Assembly: GCA_965116555.1 (NCBI GenBank)
Contig: OZ220698.1
Coordinates: forward strand, 1,922,001-1,986,000
Source of the DNA: DAOUJH01 sp965116555
GTDB lineage: Bacteria; Chloroflexota; Dehalococcoidia; Lucifugimonadales; QGNO01
Reading direction: 5' to 3'
Length of the DNA stretch: 64,000 nt
Below, one piece after another: positions 41,789 to 50,072 of the stretch. Both the position numbers and the translations under genes were made by a program. The notes beneath the pieces were generated by a model. The model ran no database searches. It was not told the origin of the DNA and saw nothing but the letters and a program-made list of their open reading frames with translations. Positions within the stretch are counted from its first letter, which is position 1, and the number at the start of each line of letters is the position of its first letter.

Positions 41789-41941
41789 ATGTCCACCGTG
41801 ACCATTCTCATGAGCATCCCATTTTCGCTGTCCAGCCAGTCCCGCAGGATCAATGCAGCCGTTGCCGGTTTGGCCGCCACGGCAAGCATAGGGTTCGGCT
41901 TCCTGCTCATGTACGAGCTGGCCATAGTGGAAGGGCTGTAG
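41789..41941 (+). pseudogene. Possible 3' fragment of a UreH/HupE-type permease
   Basis: A 50-residue frame from ATG 41789 ends two bases before the YCII gene. It reads VTILMSIPFSLSSQSRRINAAV, a short loop and the helix GFGFLLMYELAIVEGL, a pattern seen at the end of UreH/HupE-like metal permeases. No upstream part is found in any frame. It may be a truncated remnant or a small membrane protein; confidence is low. Confidence 0.35.
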
Positions 41942-41943
41942 GC

Positions 41944-42276
41944 ATGAGTAAGTTCATGCTGTTGTTCATGGGGCTGCCCCTCAACCCTGAGGACGGAGAC
42001 CCCTTGACCCAGGGATACATGCAGGAGTGGGGAGCATGGGTAGCCGGACTGGCGGAGAGGGGCGTCTACGATTCAGGCTTGCCATTCGAGTGGACCGCAA
42101 AGGCGGTCACCAAGGATGCCGTTACCGACCACCCGCTAGGCGAGGTGGACGTGGGCGGTTACATGATGATCAACGCCGACTCGCTTGAAGACGCGATCGA
42201 AATTGCCAGGGGAGCGCCCAACGTGGCGCTAGGTGGTACAATCATCGTTAGACCTTGTCTGGACATTCCGACCTGA
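41944..42276 (+). CDS. YCII-related domain protein
   Basis: The 110-residue protein begins MSKFMLLFMGLP and has the later strands VGGYMMINADSLEDAIEIARGAP and GTIIVRP, which fit the YCII/DGPF fold, a ferredoxin-like structure. Such proteins are small cytosolic enzymes or sigma-factor-associated partners of unclear reaction. The ATG lies two bases after the preceding frame. DUF1801 gene follows after 14 bases, so both probably form a unit with miaB. Confidence 0.8.
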   Translation: MSKFMLLFMGLPLNPEDGDPLTQGYMQEWGAWVAGLAERGVYDSGLPFEWTAKAVTKDAVTDHPLGEVDVGGYMMINADSLEDAIEIARGAPNVALGGTIIVRPCLDIPT

Positions 42277-42290
42277 TAGGGAACCGTCAC

Positions 42291-42695
42291 ATGGCACAGA
42301 ACGATACTGACCAGAAGATTGAGCAGGCCCTCCACGGCGGCTCCGACCGCTACAAGGAGACGTACTCCCGCTTGGGAGAGGTAGTGAAAGCCGTCTTCCC
42401 CACCGCTCAGGCCGCTTTTGAATGGAACCTCCCCGGATGGAAGATAGAACGGGAGAACGTCCTAGAGGCCAAGGGTACAATCGACCCCCGCTTCGTGCAC
42501 GTGCTTATTGCGGAGAGGAAGGCTGGCCTGACGGTACACCTATGGAACCCGGTCGACTACTACTGGCTGGACACGCAGAAGGACGCGCTGCAAGGCGCAG
42601 GATTCAAGGTGATGCGAGGCTGCGTTCAGTTCAACAGGAAGCAGCCCTTTCCTTTCGATACCATGGAAAGCGTGCTCAAAACGATAGAACTATGA
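42291..42695 (+). CDS. DUF1801 family protein
   Basis: The 134-residue protein has the YdhG-like layout: a helical N-terminus (YKETYSRLGEVVKAVFPTAQAAFEWNLPGWK), then FVHVLIAERKAGLTVHLWNP and a closing strand. Members are small cytosolic proteins of unknown role. ATG 42291 is preferred over a longer frame from 42255, because the family starts here and GGGA lies upstream. The stop overlaps the ATG of miaB (ATGA), so the two are likely coupled. Confidence 0.78.
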   Translation: MAQNDTDQKIEQALHGGSDRYKETYSRLGEVVKAVFPTAQAAFEWNLPGWKIERENVLEAKGTIDPRFVHVLIAERKAGLTVHLWNPVDYYWLDTQKDALQGAGFKVMRGCVQFNRKQPFPFDTMESVLKTIEL

Positions 42696-43999
42696 CAACA
42701 ACAGTGGAAAAAGCCGCAGAACCGTCCAGCTACTACATGTGGACCATAGGCTGCCAGATGAACAAGGCGGACTCCGACCGGTTGGAGAGCGCCCTGATCC
42801 AGCTCGGCTTGACGCCGGTGTCCAAGCACCGAGAAGCGGACGTCATAGTCCTCAACAGCTGCGTCGTGCGCCAGGCCGCTGAGGACAAGGTGACCGGCAT
42901 GCTCGGCTCGCTGAAATCGCTGAAGCAGCCCGGCAGCGACAGAATCGTTGCCCTGATGGGCTGCATGGTGGGCCCCAAGACGGACGAGCTTCAGGCTAGG
43001 TTCCCCCACGTCGACGCCTTCATGCGCCCCCAGGACTACAGGCCTCTTCTGGAGCTGCTGGGCAACCGCATGGGCATAGACGCCGAGGGCTGCCTGACCA
43101 CGCTCACCCCTCCCAATGTCGCGGTCACGGCGTACGTCCCCATCATCCACGGCTGCGACAAGTTCTGCACGTTCTGCATCATCCCCTATCGTCGCGGCCG
43201 CGAAGTAAGCCGGACCATCGACGACATTGTGCGCGAGGTTGAGCTTCTGGCGGCACGCAACGTCAAAGAGGTGACCCTGCTGGGGCAGAACGTGGATTCC
43301 TACGGACACGACCTGCCCGGTTCCCCAGACCTGGCCGACCTACTGGCCGCCGTCAACGAGGTGGACGGCCTGGAGCGCATACGTTTCCTCACCTCGCATC
43401 CCAACGATATGAGCGATCGCATCATAGAGGCGGTGGCGTCCTTGCCCAAGGTGTGCGAGCACTTCAACCTCCCCTTCCAGGCCGGCGACGACGAGGTACT
43501 GCAACTCATGCGCCGCGGCTACACGAACGTTGATTATCGAGAGCTGGTGCAGCGCATCAGGGAGACCGTACCCGGCACATCGCTGAGCACGGACCTCATC
43601 GTGGGCTTCCCCGGAGAGAGCGAGGCGGCTTTCCAGGAGTCGCTGAAGATGCTGGAAGACGTCCAGTTCGACAAGGTGCACGCCGCGGCCTACTCGGAGA
43701 GGCCGGGGACCATCGCATCTCGCAAGCTGCCCGACGACGTACCGTACGATGAGAAGAAGCGGCGGCTCTCGGCCATCGAACAGGCCCAGGAGACGATTGC
43801 GGCGGAGATCAACGGTAGGCTGCTGAACACCACCACGGAGGTGCTGGTGGAGGGCCACGAAAAGGGCAAGTGGAAGGGACGCAACCGCAATGACAAGCTG
43901 GTCTTCTTTGAGGATAAACGACTGCTTCAGGGCAAGACGGTCAGCGTACACATAGAAAAGACCTCTCCCTGGTCGCTGCAGGGCGTTGCCGTTGGGTAG
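42692..43999 (+). CDS. miaB: tRNA-2-methylthio-N6-dimethylallyladenosine synthase
   Basis: The 435-residue radical-SAM enzyme adds a methylthio group to i6A37 of tRNA. The N-terminal domain has three cysteines for the second iron-sulfur cluster (IGCQMNKAD, NSCVVRQAA, LMGCMVGPK), the radical-SAM motif CDKFCTFC is central, and the C-terminal TRAM domain (VLVEGHEKGKWKGRNRNDKL) binds tRNA. The ATG overlaps the DUF1801 stop. A longer frame from 42422 is a shadow. It is typical in length. The next gene, nadA, starts 97 bases on. Confidence 0.93.
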   Translation: MTTTVEKAAEPSSYYMWTIGCQMNKADSDRLESALIQLGLTPVSKHREADVIVLNSCVVRQAAEDKVTGMLGSLKSLKQPGSDRIVALMGCMVGPKTDELQARFPHVDAFMRPQDYRPLLELLGNRMGIDAEGCLTTLTPPNVAVTAYVPIIHGCDKFCTFCIIPYRRGREVSRTIDDIVREVELLAARNVKEVTLLGQNVDSYGHDLPGSPDLADLLAAVNEVDGLERIRFLTSHPNDMSDRIIEAVASLPKVCEHFNLPFQAGDDEVLQLMRRGYTNVDYRELVQRIRETVPGTSLSTDLIVGFPGESEAAFQESLKMLEDVQFDKVHAAAYSERPGTIASRKLPDDVPYDEKKRRLSAIEQAQETIAAEINGRLLNTTTEVLVEGHEKGKWKGRNRNDKLVFFEDKRLLQGKTVSVHIEKTSPWSLQGVAVG

Positions 44000-44096
44000 G
44001 GTCGAGTGCGCGTAGATTCTAAATTGCACCAGTTGAGCCTTTTGCGGCAACATAGTACACTTATCAGATAACTAACTCGCCGGGTGGTGGGGTTGT

Positions 44097-45296
44097 ATGA
44101 TTTCAGTTCCGCGCCAGCCTACTGTCCCCGTAACGGACATAGAGCAGTCCGCTTTCTGCCGCACCGATTCGTCGCTGACGGCTAAGCCTCTTATCGAGGA
44201 GCTGAAGGCTCACGTCCAATGGCAGCGGCTCCCCAGGGAGTACATCGGGCTCAAGCCGGACGACCTCCATGCCCGCATTGCCGCGGCTCGTGAAAAGCTG
44301 GGCGAGCGGCTGGTCATACTGGGCCACCACTACCAGCGCGACGAAATCATCCAGTTCGCCGACTTCCGCGGCGATTCGTTCCTTCTGTCGCAGAACGCCG
44401 CCCGGCAGAAGGACGCCGAGTTCGTGGTCTTCTGCGGCGTGCACTTCATGGCCGAAACGGCCGACATCCTCACCGACCCCGGCCAGAAGGTCATCCTGCC
44501 CAACATGAGCGCCGGATGCTCCATGGCCGACATGGCGGCCACCGACGACGTTCTGGACGCCTGGGACGACCTGAACGACGTCCTTTCCGGTGGGCTGGTC
44601 CCCATCACCTACATGAACTCCACCGCGGCAATAAAAGCGCTGTGCGGCCAGAACGGCGGCATCGTCTGCACCTCCTCCAACGCCTCCTCCTCCTTCGAAT
44701 GGGCCTTCCAGCGCGGCGAGAAGATCCTCTTCCTGCCGGACCAGCACCTGGGCCGCAACACGGGCGTCAAGCTGGACGTGCCGCTGGATGAGATGGTGGT
44801 CTGGAACCCATTCAAGCCGCTCGGCGGCCTCAGCGAAAGCCAGATTCAGAACGCACGGATAATCCTCTGGCAGGGGCACTGCTCGGTGCACACCAGGTTC
44901 TCCGTGGCGCAGATAGAGGACGCCAGGGCCAAGTTCCCCGACGTTCAAGTCGTAGTCCATCCCGAGTGCGTGCGCGAAGTCGTGGACGCCGCCGACATGG
45001 ACGGTTCTACGGAGTTCATCATCAAGGTGGTGAGCCAGGCCCCCGCCGGCTCCGTGTTCGCCATCGGCACCGAGATCAACCTGGTGAACCGGCTGGCACA
45101 GGAGAACCCGGACAAGACGGTGTTCTGCCTTGACCCCGTGATCTGCCCCTGCTCCACCATGTACCGCATCCACCCCGCCTATCTGGCCTGGGTCACCGAA
45201 GGGCTGGTTGCCGATACCGTGGTAAATCAGGTCGCTGTCGACGACGAGACCGCACACTACGCACGCGTAGCCCTGGAGCGGATGCTGTCGCTGTAG
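44097..45296 (+). CDS. nadA: Quinolinate synthase
   Basis: The 399-residue iron-sulfur enzyme condenses iminoaspartate with dihydroxyacetone phosphate to quinolinate in NAD synthesis. The family signature LGHHYQRDEIIQFADFRGDSF is present, with cluster cysteines in VVFCGVHFMAETADI, HCSVHTRF and VICPCSTMYRI. The long form is typical of this group. The last 50 bases (45247-45296) are repeated at 45784-45833 beyond a toxin-antitoxin pair. The partner nadC lies at 46345; nadB was not found in the window. Confidence 0.95.
   Translation: MISVPRQPTVPVTDIEQSAFCRTDSSLTAKPLIEELKAHVQWQRLPREYIGLKPDDLHARIAAAREKLGERLVILGHHYQRDEIIQFADFRGDSFLLSQNAARQKDAEFVVFCGVHFMAETADILTDPGQKVILPNMSAGCSMADMAATDDVLDAWDDLNDVLSGGLVPITYMNSTAAIKALCGQNGGIVCTSSNASSSFEWAFQRGEKILFLPDQHLGRNTGVKLDVPLDEMVVWNPFKPLGGLSESQIQNARIILWQGHCSVHTRFSVAQIEDARAKFPDVQVVVHPECVREVVDAADMDGSTEFIIKVVSQAPAGSVFAIGTEINLVNRLAQENPDKTVFCLDPVICPCSTMYRIHPAYLAWVTEGLVADTVVNQVAVDDETAHYARVALERMLSL
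45247..45296 (+). repeat. 50-bp direct repeat, left copy (end of nadA)
   Basis: It matches 45784-45833 at 48 of 50 bases, and includes the nadA stop codon. The two copies flank the antitoxin and toxin genes, as an integrated cassette with a restored gene end would. Confidence 0.9.
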
Positions 45297-45312
45297 AGAT
45301 GGGAGCATAGCG

Positions 45313-45528
45313 GTGAGCAGCGTAGCAAACAGGTCTGAGATATTCCTGATGGCCTTACAGTCCCTTTCAAAGGCGGAAAGGGAGGCTGTAATTGAGCGTA
45401 TCCTGGAAGACCCGGAGCTGAGGGAAGACGTGCTGGACATGGCCCTGATCAGAGAGCGCTGTGGGGAACCAACGCGTCCTTTCGAAGAGTACCTCGCTGA
45501 GAGAAACGAGAGACTGGGCAAGGGTTGA
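45313..45528 (+). CDS. Antitoxin-like small protein
   Basis: The 71-residue protein (starts with GTG at 45313, 16 bases after the nadA stop) has the helical pattern SKAEREAVIERILEDPELREDVLDMALI and ends in EYLAERNERLGKG. It matches no named family by eye, but its stop overlaps the TTG of the RelE/ParE-type gene downstream, the usual arrangement for antitoxin and toxin. It may bind DNA and neutralise the toxin. Confidence 0.7.
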   Translation: MSSVANRSEIFLMALQSLSKAEREAVIERILEDPELREDVLDMALIRERCGEPTRPFEEYLAERNERLGKG

Positions 45529-45782
45529 GCTACAATCTCCGCATCTCGCAATCTGCTGAGCGGGAACTTGATAGACTATCTCCAACCGTACATAGCCGTA
45601 TTAGCAGAAGGATTCTATCCCTGAGAGACAACCCCCGACCCAAAGGAGTTAGGAAACTCAGGGGCCGAGAAGAGGAGTATCGGCTTCGCGTCGGGGACTA
45701 CAGAGTCTTATACACCATAGACGACTCCACTAACGTTGTGACCATCTTCTCCGTGGGACATCGGCGGGAGGTGTATCGCTGA
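45525..45782 (+). CDS. RelE/ParE-family toxin
   Basis: The 85-residue protein begins with YNLRISQSAERELDRL and has the core RISRRILSLRDNPRPKGVRKLRGREEEYRLRVGDYRVLYTID, the strand pattern of RelE/ParE toxins, ending VVTIFSVGHRREVYR. RelE members cut mRNA in the ribosome; ParE members block gyrase. The TTG at 45525 overlaps the antitoxin stop. The pair with its flanking repeats looks like a mobile unit. Confidence 0.85.
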   Translation: MSYNLRISQSAERELDRLSPTVHSRISRRILSLRDNPRPKGVRKLRGREEEYRLRVGDYRVLYTIDDSTNVVTIFSVGHRREVYR

Positions 45783-45783
45783 C

Positions 45784-45833
45784 AGACCGCCCACTACGCA
45801 CGAGTAGCCCTGGAGCGGATGCTGTCGCTGTAG
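45784..45833 (+). repeat. 50-bp direct repeat, right copy
   Basis: It is the second copy of the nadA end (see 45247), beginning two bases after the toxin stop and including the TAG. It differs at two bases from the left copy. Confidence 0.9.
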
Positions 45834-45853
45834 CGGTAGCCCCTCCCGTCATT

Positions 45854-46327
45854 GTGCATCCCAAGCCCGGCAAACCGGCGGTTCGACTGTTCGCAACCGG
45901 CTTCGTCCTGGCGCTTCTCCTAGCTGTAGTGGTTGGATGTGGAGAAGAGAGTACCCCGCAATACGAGACTAGGGAATCAAGCGCCACAGAGAGGGTCTCT
46001 GAGCCGGAAGTCGCTTTGTCCGACACGGCGCGCGCGGGTGAAGAGCTGTTCAACGCCAACTGCTCGGTCTGTCACGGAATGAACGCTTCCGGCACCAGCC
46101 AGGGGCCGACCTTTATCGACCGGATCTATCATCCCGGCCACCACCCTGACTCCAGCTTTCGCAACGCAGTCAGCAATGGCGTACCGCAACACCACTGGGT
46201 CTTTGGCAACATGCCTCCCGTCGACGGGGTCTCGCCGGAGGACGTGGATAAGATCATCTGCTACGTTCGGGAGGTGCAACGCGCCAACGGCATATTCGAA
46301 GGAGACGATTTTTCTACGGTCTGCTGA
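45854..46327 (+). CDS. Cytochrome c lipoprotein
   Basis: The 157-residue protein has a signal with the lipobox AVVVGC and a class I cytochrome c domain from about residue 60. The heme motif is ANCSVCHGM (Cys-x2-Cys-His), and the axial methionine is in FGNMPPVDG. It should be lipid-anchored outside the membrane and carry electrons. The start is GTG at 45854. It lies between the repeat of the nadA end and nadC, and its physiological partner is not apparent from the neighbours. Confidence 0.85.
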   Translation: MHPKPGKPAVRLFATGFVLALLLAVVVGCGEESTPQYETRESSATERVSEPEVALSDTARAGEELFNANCSVCHGMNASGTSQGPTFIDRIYHPGHHPDSSFRNAVSNGVPQHHWVFGNMPPVDGVSPEDVDKIICYVREVQRANGIFEGDDFSTVC

Positions 46328-46344
46328 ACCCCTGCCCGTCCCCC

Positions 46345-47238
46345 TTGGGACTTGCACAAAACCCGGAAAACACGGAATATTTGGGTAAGTTGTTGCAGAT
46401 TACCCCTGACATACTAGCCGTCATAGACAGAGCGCTGGATGAGGACCTGGCTTCCAGGGACCACACCACCCGTTTAATACCACGCGACCGGATGGGCCGA
46501 GCGTCGCTCGTTGCCAAGGATCAAGGCGTCCTGGCCGGTCTCAGCGTGGCCGCCGCCGCCTTTTCCAGGCTGGACGCCGCCGTTGAAACTTCGCCGCTTA
46601 TTCACGATGGCTATGCCCTGAACCCCGGCGACGTCATCGCCGCCGTTCAGGGGCCGGTAGACGGCATCTTGAGCGCGGAGCGTATCGCGCTCAATTTCCT
46701 GCAACGGATGAGCGGCATAGCCACTGAAACCGCCAAATACGTGAAGGCCGTGGAAGGCCTGCACGCCCGCGTCATCGATACCCGAAAGACGGCGCCCGGC
46801 CTCCGCTACCTGGACAAGTACGCGGTGCGCGCGGGAGGAGGCCACAATCACCGGCTCAATCTGGCGGACGGCGTTCTGATCAAGGACAACCACATCGCCT
46901 CGGCCCGCCTTGACGAACTCACCCTGGCCGACCTGGTAAAGCGCGCCCGCGAAACGGCTCCTCACACCCTAAAGATAGAGGTGGAGGTGGAGACCGTGGA
47001 ACAGGCCGAAGAAGCCCTGGACGCGGGCGCCGACATTATTCTGCTGGACAATATGTCGCCGGACGAGATGCGCCGCGCCGTGACCCTGGCCAAAGGCCGC
47101 GCCCTCACCGAGGCCTCCGGCGGCGTAACCCTGGAAAACGTCCGCGAAATAGCGGAAACCGGCGTAGACCTCATCTCCGTGGGAGCGCTTACCCATTCCC
47201 CCAAGGCCCTGGATATCAGCCTGGACTTGCAGCTTTGA
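46345..47238 (+). CDS. nadC: Nicotinate-nucleotide diphosphorylase (quinolinate phosphoribosyltransferase)
   Basis: The protein, up to 297 residues, converts quinolinate to nicotinate mononucleotide. The core has ALDEDLASRDHTTRL, LQRMSGIATETAKYV, DTRKTAPGLRYLDKYAVR and GGGHNHRLNLADGVLIKDNH, with Arg and Lys residues that hold the two substrates. The frame starts with TTG at 46345; a later TTG near 46390 (QITPDILAV) may be the true start, as no ribosome site is clear. It works with nadA upstream. Convergent with the M20 gene with 4 bases between. Confidence 0.92.
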   Translation: MGLAQNPENTEYLGKLLQITPDILAVIDRALDEDLASRDHTTRLIPRDRMGRASLVAKDQGVLAGLSVAAAAFSRLDAAVETSPLIHDGYALNPGDVIAAVQGPVDGILSAERIALNFLQRMSGIATETAKYVKAVEGLHARVIDTRKTAPGLRYLDKYAVRAGGGHNHRLNLADGVLIKDNHIASARLDELTLADLVKRARETAPHTLKIEVEVETVEQAEEALDAGADIILLDNMSPDEMRRAVTLAKGRALTEASGGVTLENVREIAETGVDLISVGALTHSPKALDISLDLQL

Positions 47239-47242
47239 GGGG

Positions 47243-48487
47243 TCAACCGTCCAGATTGCATACCTCCGATGCCGTCAGCGCCATCACCTTGGCCACCTGC
47301 TCCATTTCGCTGATCAGCACATAGGTATCGGGTACCTCTAAGGACTCTATAAAACCCTCCGGACCAATCAGAAGGCATGGCACGCCGGCCTGCCACAGGT
47401 GCGCCGTGTCATTGCCCGTGTAAGAGTACGGCAACACCGTTCCCACTGCTTCCGGCTCTTTTCCCGTAACGTTGCGGTACTGCCGTTTCACCGCATCCAC
47501 TATGTACTCGTCGGTGGACATGTCAAACGGCGGGAACACGACCTTGTTCGCCTTGAACACCGCCGGCGCAGGCTCCTCAATCTCGTATTCGAACTCCGGG
47601 TCTTGAGCCCTGATCCCCTCCAGCACCCCTCGGATGTCGCTTATGACCGACTCCTTGGTCATTCCAGGCAATGTGCGCACGTCCACCAGTATCGACACAA
47701 AGTCAGACGTGAAGTTGGGGCCTTTTAGATCGTAGTCCCGTCCCATACCGCCCATGATCACACCTATGTTGACCAGGGGTAGCTCCGGCAGGTCCGACCT
47801 CGGTGTGTGGGTCAGCTCCATGCCGTTCAACGCGGGAACTACAGTCAACATCTTCTGTAAGGCGTCTACCGCATCGTGCTTTCTGCTTGTGTGGCGCGAC
47901 TTGCCAATGGTGTGCACCGCCAGCACTATCACGCCTGCGTGAGCCGTCACTATGTTGTCCGCTCCGTGGGGTTCCGGGACAATCGCCATATCGGTTAGAG
48001 GGCCCTGCTTGCAGAGATGCACCGTGCCCACGCCTCCTTGCAGCTCGCCCACTACACAGGCGACCACGATGTCGCCCTTCAACTCCTGTCCCGAGCGTCG
48101 TATCATTTCAGCCGCTTCTATCATGCTGGCGACACCGCCCTTCATGTTCCTGATCCCTCCCCCGTACAAACGGTCGCCTTCCACGGAAGGTTCCCAGGGG
48201 TCGCGCCTCCACCCGTAGGCGATGGGATCGATGTCTATGTGGCCGTTGAACATCAGCGACTTGCCACCGCCAGTCCCCTTCAACGTGGCGATTGTCTGAA
48301 ACCGGCCCGGCTCCACTTCCTGGAGCTGCACCTCATAGCCGCGCTCTTCAAAATAGTCTGCCAGGAACTGCGCCACCGGCGTCTCCTCTTCCTTGAAGCT
48401 GGGAATCGCAACCATATCCTTGGCCAGTTCTACCATCGCTTCCCTATTGAAAGCGTCCAACACCGCCTGCCCGGTATTCTGTGTCAT
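47243..48487 (-). CDS. M20 family peptidase (ArgE/DapE-type)
   Basis: The 414-residue zinc hydrolase has the metal motif FNGHIDIDP, the catalytic and bridging acid in YGGGIRNMKGG, the glutamates in VGELQGGVG and a later PYSYTGNDTAHLW. It should release an acyl or aminoacyl group from a peptide or N-acyl amino acid. ATG 48487 is preferred because GGAGGAGG lies 7 bases upstream, giving the family's usual length; the longer frame to 48535 is unsupported. Confidence 0.88.
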   Translation of the reverse strand: MTQNTGQAVLDAFNREAMVELAKDMVAIPSFKEEETPVAQFLADYFEERGYEVQLQEVEPGRFQTIATLKGTGGGKSLMFNGHIDIDPIAYGWRRDPWEPSVEGDRLYGGGIRNMKGGVASMIEAAEMIRRSGQELKGDIVVACVVGELQGGVGTVHLCKQGPLTDMAIVPEPHGADNIVTAHAGVIVLAVHTIGKSRHTSRKHDAVDALQKMLTVVPALNGMELTHTPRSDLPELPLVNIGVIMGGMGRDYDLKGPNFTSDFVSILVDVRTLPGMTKESVISDIRGVLEGIRAQDPEFEYEIEEPAPAVFKANKVVFPPFDMSTDEYIVDAVKRQYRNVTGKEPEAVGTVLPYSYTGNDTAHLWQAGVPCLLIGPEGFIESLEVPDTYVLISEMEQVAKVMALTASEVCNLDG

Positions 48488-48591
48488 CCGATGCCTCCTC
48501 CGGTCTCTGCATTCAATTCTGGGTGTGTGCCGCAAGATACATCGTCACTGCGATTAGTCAAGAACACACTGGACCCGAACGACAAGTCCTC

Positions 48592-49059
48592 TTACCCAGC
48601 TATACCCATCAGTAAGATTGCGTCGTTCGTCCCCTCGATAAACTGCACAGGGACGCCTTCAAGACAATCCGGTATCCGGTCTTCCTGGGGAAGTGTGTTT
48701 TGATCAACCTTCTCCGTAACGTAAATGCGGAACCCCACCTGTTCAGTTTCCTCTCCGCTTTCGTCCTCTAAAATCCCTATACCAACTCCGTGGACATTGG
48801 GCTGGCGCCAGAACAGGTCTTCGTACTTGTGGCGTATAGCCCTAGCACGCTCCGACGGCTCTATGTACTTCTCTATATGTGGTTGAAGTAGAAGAATTTC
48901 TTCATATTCTGACATGTCAATCTCACCTAATGGATCCGGGTCTGGGATAGGGCAGCTTTCACCGTCATAAAGCACGCTAGCCAACAACAGCGCTGCAACC
49001 ACTGCTGCTGCAACCACTATTGCTACTATCAGAACCCACTGTCGAACCACTGAGCGCAT
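48592..49059 (-). CDS. Secreted or anchored hypothetical protein, leader-cassette member 1
   Basis: The 155-residue protein starts MRSVVRQWVLIVAIVV, a signal or membrane anchor nearly the same as in the next two genes. The rest has a helical stretch (ARAIRHKYEDLFWRQP) and the segment VHGVGIGI...GFRIYVTEK...IPDCLEGVPVQFIE. That segment resembles a small domain often found at the start of trypsin-like proteins of unknown role. GGAGGG lies 5 bases upstream. Shares its leader DNA with 50063 and 49139. Confidence 0.65.
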   Translation of the reverse strand: MRSVVRQWVLIVAIVVAAAVVAALLLASVLYDGESCPIPDPDPLGEIDMSEYEEILLLQPHIEKYIEPSERARAIRHKYEDLFWRQPNVHGVGIGILEDESGEETEQVGFRIYVTEKVDQNTLPQEDRIPDCLEGVPVQFIEGTNDAILLMGIAG

Positions 49060-49109
49060 TCACACCCTCCAACAGTCGTTTTGTCACAGTTTAGCGGCTT
49101 TAACTCACC
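49028..49109 (-). repeat. Leader/signal cassette, copy 1
   Basis: The block 49028-49070 (signal start, ATG and ribosome site) is nearly the same as 50031-50072 and 51142-51184. Upstream, 49081-49109 matches 51241-51267 almost exactly. Between them this copy is about 47 bases shorter than copy 3. Confidence 0.8.
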
Positions 49110-49138
49110 AGCCATCGCGTGGCCAACCCCCACTAGGC

Positions 49139-50062
49139 TTATTGTTGTGCCTGTAGGCCCGCAGACCGCAGAGATTGGATCAAAGCTCTGTCGTATGCGA
49201 GTATGACCAGTGATGTGGTCTCCGTGTTCGTGTAGCCCCCCACTGCAAAAGTGCTAGCGTCAAGGTCAGTGCGAATCCCCCCTGACTCTGCCTGCGCCGA
49301 CCACATCACATCCTCCATTGCAGCGGCCTCTGAAAGGTCCTCCTCATAAACCTTCGACAGGAGAAGCGTTAGCGCAATCTTGTACACCGCATATTGGCCA
49401 TCCTCTCTTGTGGCCTTATCGTTGATGCCATGGCCATCCCACATGCCTAGGAGCGAATAATACAGACGCAGAGCCTCTCGTTCGTTCCCTCTTAGCCATT
49501 CATTGAGACTTTGCAAAGCCAGCAAATTGCCGTACATCTCCCAGTCAGAAATGTCGACTCCGTCCTGTACTTCCGTGACTATGACGTAATCATCTCCAGT
49601 AGCTTCGATGACCGTTCTGACCGCCGCCGCACCATCCGGAATAATTCTGCCGTCCAGCACCGTGATGGCGTTGGGCTTAGAGGCTGACGGAACTTGATAG
49701 CCGGCGATTCTGGTCTGTATGGAATCCGATAGGGCGCGGTTGTAGGGCCTTAGTGCAAGAGCGGCCAAGAAATTGTCGGTCTGTGCCCAGTAGACCTGGT
49801 TCAGCTGCCAGGAGCTTCCCTCTATCGTCTGCATACCATCTGGGGATTCATAAAGCAGTCCTATCGACTCGTCTCGCACACTTTCGAGGTAGGCCAATGC
49901 CTGGTGAATATGCTCCTGTGTGTTGTCACTCGGTGTGTACGGCTCCTCCGGCTCCTGGGTCTGAGTCGATGGAGGGTCCGGCGCTGCCCCGCTACACGCC
50001 GCCGCCATCAGCGTTGCGGCCATTGCCACTATCAGAACCCACTGTCGAACCATTGAGCGCAT
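49139..50062 (-). CDS. Hypothetical lipoprotein, leader-cassette member 2
   Basis: The 307-residue protein begins MRSMVRQWVLIVAMAATL and has the lipobox LMAAAC. The mature part is mostly helical (HIHQALAYLESVRDE, DNFLAALALRPYNRAL, LYYSLLGMWDGHGIND), with a late SGGIRTDL loop and TNTETTSLVILAYDRAL. The pattern suggests an alpha-toroid or six-hairpin fold as in some glycan-active proteins, but this is weak. The ATG follows the stop of the preceding gene directly (TGAATG). Confidence 0.6.
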   Translation of the reverse strand: MRSMVRQWVLIVAMAATLMAAACSGAAPDPPSTQTQEPEEPYTPSDNTQEHIHQALAYLESVRDESIGLLYESPDGMQTIEGSSWQLNQVYWAQTDNFLAALALRPYNRALSDSIQTRIAGYQVPSASKPNAITVLDGRIIPDGAAAVRTVIEATGDDYVIVTEVQDGVDISDWEMYGNLLALQSLNEWLRGNEREALRLYYSLLGMWDGHGINDKATREDGQYAVYKIALTLLLSKVYEEDLSEAAAMEDVMWSAQAESGGIRTDLDASTFAVGGYTNTETTSLVILAYDRALIQSLRSAGLQAQQ

Positions 50063-50072
50063 TCACACCCTC
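50031..50072 (-). repeat. Leader/signal cassette, copy 2
   Basis: It matches copies at 49028 and 51142 over the signal start, ATG and ribosome site. The same bases also encode the last codons of the glycosidase-like gene that ends at 50063. Confidence 0.8.

Noticed and set aside
41665..41925. 86-codon minus-strand frame opposite the permease remnant
   Set aside because: No ribosome site and no recognisable motif; the plus-strand frame shows a membrane pattern instead.
42422..42691. Upstream extension of the miaB frame
   Set aside because: It overlaps the DUF1801 gene in another frame; miaB has its normal start at 42692 with ATGA coupling.
44103..45551. 482-codon open frame on the minus strand across nadA
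   Set aside because: Antisense to nadA and to the antitoxin gene; low-complexity product with no family.
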